Shown in pieces: positions 58,695 to 64,000 of a stretch of DNA of 64,000 nucleotides. The position numbers and the translations under genes are program-made. The DNA is from Sialis fuliginosa (taxonomy: Eukaryota; Arthropoda; Insecta; Megaloptera; Sialidae): positions 9,486,001-9,550,000 of the forward strand of contig OY540810.1 in NCBI GenBank assembly GCA_961205875.1. The letters run 5' to 3'. Position 1 is the first letter of the stretch. Each line of letters starts with the position of its first letter. Below the pieces are notes generated by a model. It did no database searches. It was not told where the DNA came from and saw only the letters and a program-made list of their open reading frames with translations.

Positions 58695-58889
58695 TTAAAC
58701 TAAAATATACACCTTAACCACAAAAAACAATGTCACTCGACACGTGTTTCCAGACTGGAACTGTTAGGCTCCTGGTGAGGACTTCTTGTGAAGTCGAAAC
58801 ACGTGTCGAGTGACATTGTTTTTTTGTGGTTAAGGTGTATATTTTAGTTTAAGTGACTAGAAACCACAGTTTCTCCGTTTTTCCAGTAG
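58695..58889 (+). mobile_element. Hammerhead cassette (Penelope-type), copy with 13-bp duplication
   Basis: A 195-bp insertion bounded by the direct repeat TAATTACAACCAT (58682-58694 and 58890-58902). The uninterrupted target is visible in family Q at 19.05 kb. The order is: left arm (TTAAACTAAAATATACACCT to ACTCGACACGTG), central motif, right arm (ACACGTGTCGAGTGACATTG to TAGTTTAAGTG), and the 34-bp tail from ACTAGAAACCACAGTTTCTC to TTTTTCCAGTAG. The arms are reverse complements of about 55 bp. Long imprecise duplications and a constant 3' end suggest retrotransposition. A Penelope-like origin is inferred from the hammerhead-like centre, since no reverse transcriptase is present. Confidence 0.75.
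58758..58820 (+). ncRNA. Hammerhead-like motif with broken core
   Basis: GTTAGGCTC, then CTGGTGAG (58772-58779), a hairpin GACTTC-TTGT-GAAGTC, GAAAC (58796-58800), ACGT, GTC (58805-58807) and GAGTGACATTG. The pattern is that of a hammerhead: core, helix II, GAA, short helix III, GUC cleavage site and helix I (CTC with GAG). The core reads CTGGTGA, not CTGATGA, so the essential A6 is G and cleavage is not expected. Confidence 0.6.
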
Positions 58890-59099
58890 TAATTACAACC
58901 ATACTTATGCCAAAAACACTGCATTTGTGTTTTGAAATGATTGTTTTCATTAAAAATTTTGTTAATAAAATGTTGTTATATCATAATTATTATATTTATG
59001 TTTGATTTGTAGAGAATAGTAATAAAATTTCAAAATTTAGGGAAAATCAGACCGGAATTTACCAGTTCAAACCGGAATTCCGGTACACCTTTAATTATA

Positions 59100-59860
59100 A
59101 TTATTAACAGTGGCCCTGCTTCAGAGTGTTTCGCACCTCCACCATGGCATTATAATAGTTTAAAAAAGAATCTAAAATTTTTGAGAAATATATGAAAAAT
59201 TAATTTTTTTATGTTTAGTTGTGCAGTTGGTTGTACGGTGTGTTACGTGACAGACAAATGTTATTATTTATAGTAATTATAGTACCTAAATAATATCCAT
59301 AAAATAAACCAATTTCGAGATACGAAGTTCTACATAACATATTACTTTGATATCAATATGAAAGTTAAGAGTAACTTTAGCTTCTAAATGAAATAATTCT
59401 TTTTTTTTACATTGGTTTGCATGCAGCAAATACGGATGAATGTTTGTAGATGGCTTACTGCAAGTACAATCTTATACTTAAATAGAACTGTTCATTATTT
59501 ACACACCTTGTCGCCAGTATCTTATTTAACTTGTTATTAATTTAAAGTAAGTAGATATTCATTGCTGACAACGAACATGCAACAATTAAGTAGAACTTGT
59601 CTTTTGTCTTTATGTAAATCAAACTTAACGTAGGAGTTCTGATGGCTTCAGGCAAAATTCTAAAGACTATATATGTATAATGTGTATATGTAATATGCAT
59701 TATATACATATTATGAGTCGCTATTGGTATTAGATATCTTAAACCTGAGTTAAAATATTTATTTAATTAAATAAATAAATTAAAAAAACAAGTTTTGGGA
59801 ATCACAATTGTGAGTTCCAAAACACGTTCGTTCCATTTTTTACTTTTTTATACATACATG
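59100..59860. other. No gene supported; TATA-type simple repeat
   Basis: 59668-59715 holds TATATATGTATAATGTGTAT and ATGCATTATATACATATTAT, an alternating purine-pyrimidine tract with local inverted symmetry. No coding frame. Confidence 0.5.
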
Positions 59861-59864
59861 AAAT

Positions 59865-60235
59865 TATATACTGTATAATATAGTATAGTGATCATGAAAA
59901 AATTCGAGATTTTAACGGCTTGTGTGTCTGAACGCTCTACAGCCAAAACGGTGAGACTTACAAACATAAAATTTTACACTTAAGGTTCTTGTACACTCTT
60001 GATGTGCACCTCTTATTTTTTGAAAACCATCACTAAACCGGAAACAGATGATTACTGATGTTAATTTTTAAATTTTTCGAATTATTTTTGAAACGGTGCG
60101 GAGTAGAAAAAATATTTTTTATTGAAGTTATAGAAAATTCTTTTGTTTATAATTTATGTTTTGTTCATTCCCACCACCATTTTTTTTTAGGAAATAATCG
60201 ATTTTCTTTAATTTTTCGAATTATTTTTTAAATTT
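59865..60235 (-). repeat. Dispersed repeat, family A, diverged copy 6
   Basis: AACGGCTTGTGTGTCTGAAC and TCTACAGCCAAAACGGTGAG, then TTTTGAAACGGTGCGGAGTA, TTATAATTTATGTTTTGTTC and GGAAATAATCGATTTTCTTT, in the order of the 36.69-37.1-kb copy. Confidence 0.45.
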
Positions 60236-60667
60236 GTTTCTATAATATAGGTTGAGAGTACAAAATATGAAATATTGCTTATATTTTCTAAAATATTCAT
60301 TATTTAAAAAAAATATTTTAGCAAAAAATTTCAGGGAAATTATTTCTAATCTTAAAAAAAAGTACTATTAGTTGCGTTGTTATGCCATTCAACTCTATTT
60401 TTTAAATGAGAACATATCTATTTTATTGATTTTATGAATAGATCTTATTTTTTTGCATACAACCCTGTAAAATTTTAATGAGACTGCAACCGAAATATTT
60501 AGAGAAAAATGAACTTTTATAATCTCAGATCACATTACTATAACTTAACCTAGTAAGCCTTGAAAAATGATTAACTTGTAAAACATAAACAACGATATAA
60601 CAACCAAATAAATTAATTTAAATCCAATTTTAATAACACTTTACAATAAATAAATAAATTCTTTTTT

Positions 60668-60859
60668 CTACTGGAAAAACGGAGAAACTGTGGTTTCTAG
60701 TCACTTAAACTAAATTATACACCTTAACCACAATAAAACAATGTCACTCGACACGTGTTTCGACTTCACAAGAAGTCCTCATCAGGAGCCTTACAGTTCC
60801 AGACACGTGTCGAGTGACATTGTTTTATTGTGGTTAAGGTGTATATTTTAGTTTAAGTG
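60668..60859 (-). mobile_element. Hammerhead cassette (Penelope-type), best preserved copy
   Basis: A 192-bp insertion bounded by AAATTCTTTTTT on both sides (60656-60667 and 60860-60871). On the minus strand it begins CACTTAAACTAAAATATACA and ends with the 34-bp tail (ACTAGAAACCACAGTTTCTC to TTTTTCCAGTAG), which is identical to the tail of the 58.7-kb copy. The arms 60702-60758 and 60803-60859 are reverse complements with about one mismatch and enclose a 44-nt centre. Two copies with the same ends and different target duplications show that this is a discrete mobile unit. No protein is encoded, so movement would need an outside reverse transcriptase. Confidence 0.8.
60740..60800 (-). ncRNA. 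Hammerhead-like ribozyme motif with intact core
   Basis: Minus strand, 5' to 3': AACTGTAAGG, CTC, CTGATGAG (60785-60778), GACTTC-TTGT-GAAGTC as helix II, GAAAC (60761-60757), ACGT, GTC (60752-60750), GAGTGACATTG. All three conserved parts of a hammerhead (CUGANGA, GAA, UH cleavage site) are present in the right order. Odd points: there is one extra G between CUGAUGA and the best-paired helix II, and helix III is only about two pairs (AC/GU) closed by ACGU, so activity as a monomer is doubtful. The self-complementary ACACGUGU could form a longer helix III between two molecules. Helix I has CTC/GAG next to the core. Activity is not shown by sequence alone. Confidence 0.6.
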
Positions 60860-60964
60860 AAATTCTTTTTTGATGTTTTACAAGTTTCAGTCATTTTTCA
60901 AGGCTTGCTTGGTTCAGTTGTAATGTAATCTGAGATTATAAAAGTTAAAACATATTAAGACACC

Positions 60965-61020
60965 TATACATTTTCAGGAGTTTGAGTTGTGTGTTGATGA
61001 GTCACTTTTAGATTGATATT
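60965..61020 (+). repeat. TTGATGAGTCAC repeat fragment
   Basis: TTTTCAGGAGTTTGAGTTGT, GTGTTGATGAGTCACTTTTA matches 25795-25860. Despite the GATGAG word it is not a hammerhead. Confidence 0.45.
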
Positions 61021-61356
61021 TGAAAGAAACGTGTCAACAATTCGTTTTATATTAATATTTACACTCATACCTATATCATTGTGTGAGTGGAGTATATTTT
61101 TGTTCACGGTAGTTCTACGTCCTCAAAAACGTAGAAATGAAATAATGAGATAAGGATTTTTAAGTGTCGCTCTTATCTAACTTATATATATTTTTCAGTT
61201 GCTGCTGTTGTCAATAGAGTGCGTGCGGACAGAATGAAGTATTTTTTTTTTGGCGAGTGTGATTCACGGAAAGTGGTTCATTATTTTTATTTTTTACGAC
61301 GGTACTGCAACAACGTCATATTTTTTATCCTAGTTTTTATGTGCGAAGGGAAAAAA
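61021..61356. other. No gene supported
   Basis: AT-rich with a short hairpin (AGTTCTACGTCC... ACGTAGAAAT near 61110). No coding frame. Confidence 0.4.
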
Positions 61357-61930
61357 CCTTCTGAAACATCAGTGTAAAAAATATTTACAAGTTAAGGGTT
61401 GTGGAGATAATACAATCATATGAATTGCTTTGTTTATAGATTATTATTTATCTATGATACTGGCACCAGTCTTGGCCGCTTTAAGAGCAAGGTGTATTGT
61501 TTTTTGTAATTATCATGCACTCATATTACTAATAAAATAAGTAACTCTCTATTAAATCAATTTAATTACCAAAACCTTCTGAAACATCAGTGTAAAAAAT
61601 ATTTACAAGTTAGGGGTTGTAGAGATAATACAATCATATGAATTGCTTTGTTTATAGATTATTATTTATCTATGATACTGGCACCAGTCTTGGCCGCTTT
61701 AAGAGCAAGGTGTATTGTTTTTTGTAATTATCATGCACTCATATTACTAATAAAACAAGTACCTCTATTACAAGTTAGGGGTTGTAGAGATAATACAATC
61801 ATATGAATTGCTTTGTTTATAGATTATTATTTATCTATGATACTGGCACCAGTCTTGGCCGCTTTAAGAGCAAGGTGTATTGTTTTTTGTAATTATCATG
61901 CACTCATATTACTAATAAAACAAATACCTC
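61357..61930 (+). repeat. Three nested tandem copies of the R1 5' end and its flank
   Basis: CCTTCTGAAACATCAGTGTA starts at 61357 and again at 61575 (period 218). ACAAGTTA(A/G)GGGTTGTGG or its variant occurs at 61387, 61605 and 61770 (periods 218 and 165). Each copy carries TCATATGAATTGCTTTGTTT, GATACTGGCACCAGTCTTGG, CCGCTTTAAGAGCAAGGTGT and TATTACTAATAAAA. The copies are almost identical, so the duplications are recent. Because unique flank is copied with the element's end, this arose by local duplication and not by three insertions. Confidence 0.85.
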
Positions 61931-62364
61931 TATTAAATCAATTTAATTACCAAATTCCGCAAATATAGTTAGTTTTTATTTTAATTATAGCCTTTTATTT
62001 TACTTATGTTTTTCTCCAAGAATTGATAAAGAAAATCAGTTATGGGCACCTAGTGATGGACACTTGCTAATGATTACAAAATGATAAGTACTACGACACA
62101 AAAGTTATAATCGTAAAATTTGAAACAATGTAAAGCAGATGCTATGATAATATAATAATTAATGAATAGATTACACTTCTAATTGTTTAAATGTTCGCCA
62201 TTTTGACACCCATTGATTGATTGTCAGCATATTTAAGCTGTTTTAGAGTTAATTGTCTATATGTAGATTATGATTCAGTAATGGCAAATATTTTAAATTT
62301 AGTATATTTAATTAAACAAATACCCAACACTGGGGTATTGTCCGAGACTGGTGCCAGTACCTTA
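61457..62364 (+). repeat. R1, copy 6 (full, with duplicated 5' end)
   Basis: After the tandem 5' units it continues with CTATTAAATCAATTTAATTA, CAAATTCCGCAAATATAG, TGGACACTTGCTAATGATTA, ATGATAATATAATAATTAAT, ACCCAACACTGGGGTATTGT and the right end CGAGACTGGTGCCAGTACCT. It shows both inverted ends of R1 clearly. The 60-codon frame at 62221-62403 is derived from it. Confidence 0.75.
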
Positions 62365-62369
62365 TTATT

Positions 62370-62885
62370 AAGTTTGAAAAAAGGGAAAGTATGCAAAAAA
62401 TAATAATAAAATACATAAAATTAATTTAAAAATATGTGAAATAAATATAAAACTATAGTAAAAGCTTGAATAATATTATTCATGATTTAATATTTATGCG
62501 AAAAATATATTTCCTCGAGGAAAAGTTTTTCCGTATTTGAGATTTATTGTATAAAGATTATTCTCAACAACTTGCGTGAAATTTATTCTTGATAATAAAT
62601 TACCATTTTTTACAATTATAGCGTGGTATTGCATTTCTTTTCAAAGAAAATAACTCAATTAATATACTACTACAATTTTATTGCTAGTTTTCAAGCTTTT
62701 ATAGTGTTTTATGTACTCATTTAATTGTTTATTTTAATTATAAGCTGTGACATTTTTATGGTATTATAGTTTAATTTTTTCTAGTAATAAGCAATGAAAT
62801 AAAGTGTGAAACGTTGACTATAAAAACTAAGGCACCACATTACTTTTTTATACAGAAATTTATATCTTGAAAAATGTTCATTATA
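62370..62885. other. AT-rich DNA, nothing recognised
   Basis: No frame or repeat partner identified. Confidence 0.5.
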
Positions 62886-62889
62886 TTGA

Positions 62890-63345
62890 TACGGGACTTT
62901 CTTATACGTAGTACTGAGTGTGTAGTGTGCAATTTACGTGTGTCACATTATATTAAACAAATCTTTCTGCCTTACTGATAAAATATATAAAAAATGAATG
63001 GGACATAAATTATTGAAAATAACGCTGTTGACAACTTTTATTCTAATTTTTTTGTCTGATGCGAATCATTTGAAATATAATTTAAAATATAAGATAATAA
63101 TAATCTCCACAACTTTTCAAAATTTTATGAAAAATTTAAAAATTGTGCAATGAAAAAATAGGAGGTATATATTGTATATATTGTACGCTGTAGAGCGATC
63201 ACAGACAGGAAGACAGACCGACAGACATAACTGAGATAATGATCCTACTCGATGCAGGGACTCCCAAATCGTGTGATTCCGTTGAAATCTCAAGTTTGAT
63301 TTTTTTATGATTACCAACTTTACTTTACCTACAATATATTTCATG
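62890..63345 (+). repeat. Dispersed repeat, family A, copy 7
   Basis: ATACGGGACTTTCTTATACG, TAGTACTGAGTGTGTAGTGT, AACAAATCTTTCTGCCTTAC, ATGGGACATAAATTATTGAA, GCTGTTGACAACTTTTATTC, AGGAAGACAGACCGACAGAC and TGATTCCGTTGAAATCTCAA. The 75-codon minus-strand frame in it is not a gene. Confidence 0.6.
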
Positions 63346-63639
63346 AAGCATAAAATATTTTTTTTAAATAGGTATGTAAATATGTAATTGCTAATTTATA
63401 ATTCAAATATAAATATACCTACTCCTCAAAAAAATATTTAAATGTCAAATTAACGAATGTATAATATAACGAATATATGTATGTATATTTATAAATCGTA
63501 TCGTAAATTTGACATATAAATATTTTTTAGATGTCTGTATAAAGTTCATGTTTAAATAAATAATAAGTATTTATACATTTATGTATGTTTTAATAATATC
63601 AAGTTGCCGAAAAACTCATGACGCATTTTTAGCAATTTA
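63346..63639. other. AT-rich DNA, nothing recognised
   Basis: ATGTATGTATATTT-type simple sequence and no frames. Confidence 0.5.
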
Positions 63640-63762
63640 TAGTTAGTTGTTTTATTAGTAACACGAGTTCACGAGAATTACAAAAAAGAAGCCCGCCAAT
63701 CACAAAAACAGTAAACCTTACTCTTATATCGGCCATAACTGATGCCAGTACCTTATTTGTTC
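63640..63762 (-). repeat. R1, 5' end fragment, copy 7
   Basis: GTTGTTTTATTAGTAACACG, AATTACAAAAAAGAAGCCCG, CAATCACAAAAACAGTAAAC and AACTGATGCCAGTACCTTAT. It is the inverse of 48771-48880, with which it shares the GACGGGCTTCTTTTTTGTAA variant, so these two belong to one subfamily. Confidence 0.65.
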
Positions 63763-64000
63763 ATTAAAAATAAAAACACTAAAAATTAGTAAAGAACACA
63801 ATTGAGTGAATTAAAAATATACATATACGCATTTGTTACAATCTTATAAAAGCAAGTTGTTTGTTTGTTGTAATAGTTATCTTTTATTATTGTGTCTATT
63901 CCTACTTTTACACTATAAAAGTTTTTATATACCGTTAGAAAGTATGTATATAACATCCGTTTCATTATTTTTCATATAAAAATGTTTATATCTTATAACC
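63763..64000. other. AT-rich window edge, no gene seen
   Basis: No frame, splice-bounded block or repeat partner recognised up to the end of the window. Confidence 0.5.

Larger units (their letters stand above)
58190..59095 (+). mobile_element. CCGGAATTCCGG-ended element (family Q), copy 2
   Basis: It matches 17930-19325 without that copy's foldback. AAAAGTCTTATTTTTACACT, TTCAATGTTCGTAATATAAT, ACAACCATACTTATGCCAAA, AAATGTTGTTATATCATAAT and AAACCGGAATTCCGGTACAC are in order. It is itself interrupted by a 160-bp tandem duplication (58345-58660) and by a hammerhead cassette (58695-58889). Confidence 0.6.
60515..60940. mobile_element. Foldback whose loop holds a hammerhead cassette
   Basis: TTATAATCTCAGATCACATT, AAGCCTTGAAAAATGATTAA and CTTGTAAAACAT (60515-60590) pair with ATGTTTTACAAGTTTCAGTC, ATTTTTCAAGGCTTGCTT and GTAATCTGAGATTATAA (60873-60940). 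The arms are about 70 bp. The 192-bp cassette at 60668-60859 lies in the loop, so the loop before that insertion was about 90 bp. Confidence 0.65.

Overview
The window is about 70% A+T eukaryotic DNA with no convincing complete gene. No open frame exceeds about 125 codons, and I found no rRNA, clear tRNA or CRISPR array. It reads as intergenic or intronic DNA built from old and nested transposable elements. The repeat types (Helitron-like repeats ending in CTAGT with a CTGTCTGTCTG tract, GTCGG repeats, hAT MITEs, a YADD-type LINE remnant, Penelope-type hammerhead cassettes) suggest an arthropod, most likely an insect. I cannot name the species.

Layout. 1-5 kb: a 2.1-kb foldback element (2236-4323) flanked by two Helitron-like fragments. 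5-11 kb: a hAT-like element packed with GGTTCGGGTTC words (5984-6568), a hAT end with a perfect 20-nt palindrome, a TTAA-flanked element (8523-9388) and a non-LTR reverse transcriptase remnant (10556-10912, minus). 14-20 kb: an old inverted copy of family S, a smaller foldback inserted in a CCGGAATTCCGG-ended element, and a well preserved 775-bp S copy. 21-31 kb: fragments of several dispersed families and a second GGTTC element. 31-38 kb: two hAT-like elements made of GTACTTAAGTAC words, a pogo-like MITE, a TTAA-flanked MITE, and copies of families A, B and R1. 38.3 kb: a short GC-rich frame that may be an exon. 39-46 kb: the second S copy, two decayed hammerhead motifs, a 129-bp hAT MITE with a perfect 8-bp target duplication, and a 620-bp foldback. 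48-64 kb: most copies of R1, a second hAT MITE nested in one of them, and two nearly intact 192-195-bp cassettes carrying hammerhead-like motifs.

The best candidate for a special system is the hammerhead cassette family (39.26, 45.2, 58.77 and 60.78 kb). Two copies have exact 12-13-bp target duplications and an identical 34-bp tail, and both have their central motif inside a palindrome with arms of about 55 bp. Only the 60.78-kb copy (minus strand) keeps the full CUGAUGA/GAA core. This fits non-autonomous remnants of Penelope-like retroelements, whose terminal repeats are known to carry hammerhead motifs. All function statements are inferred from reading the sequence; no search or folding program was run. 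Family names A, B, D, E, R1, S and Q are labels made up for this window.
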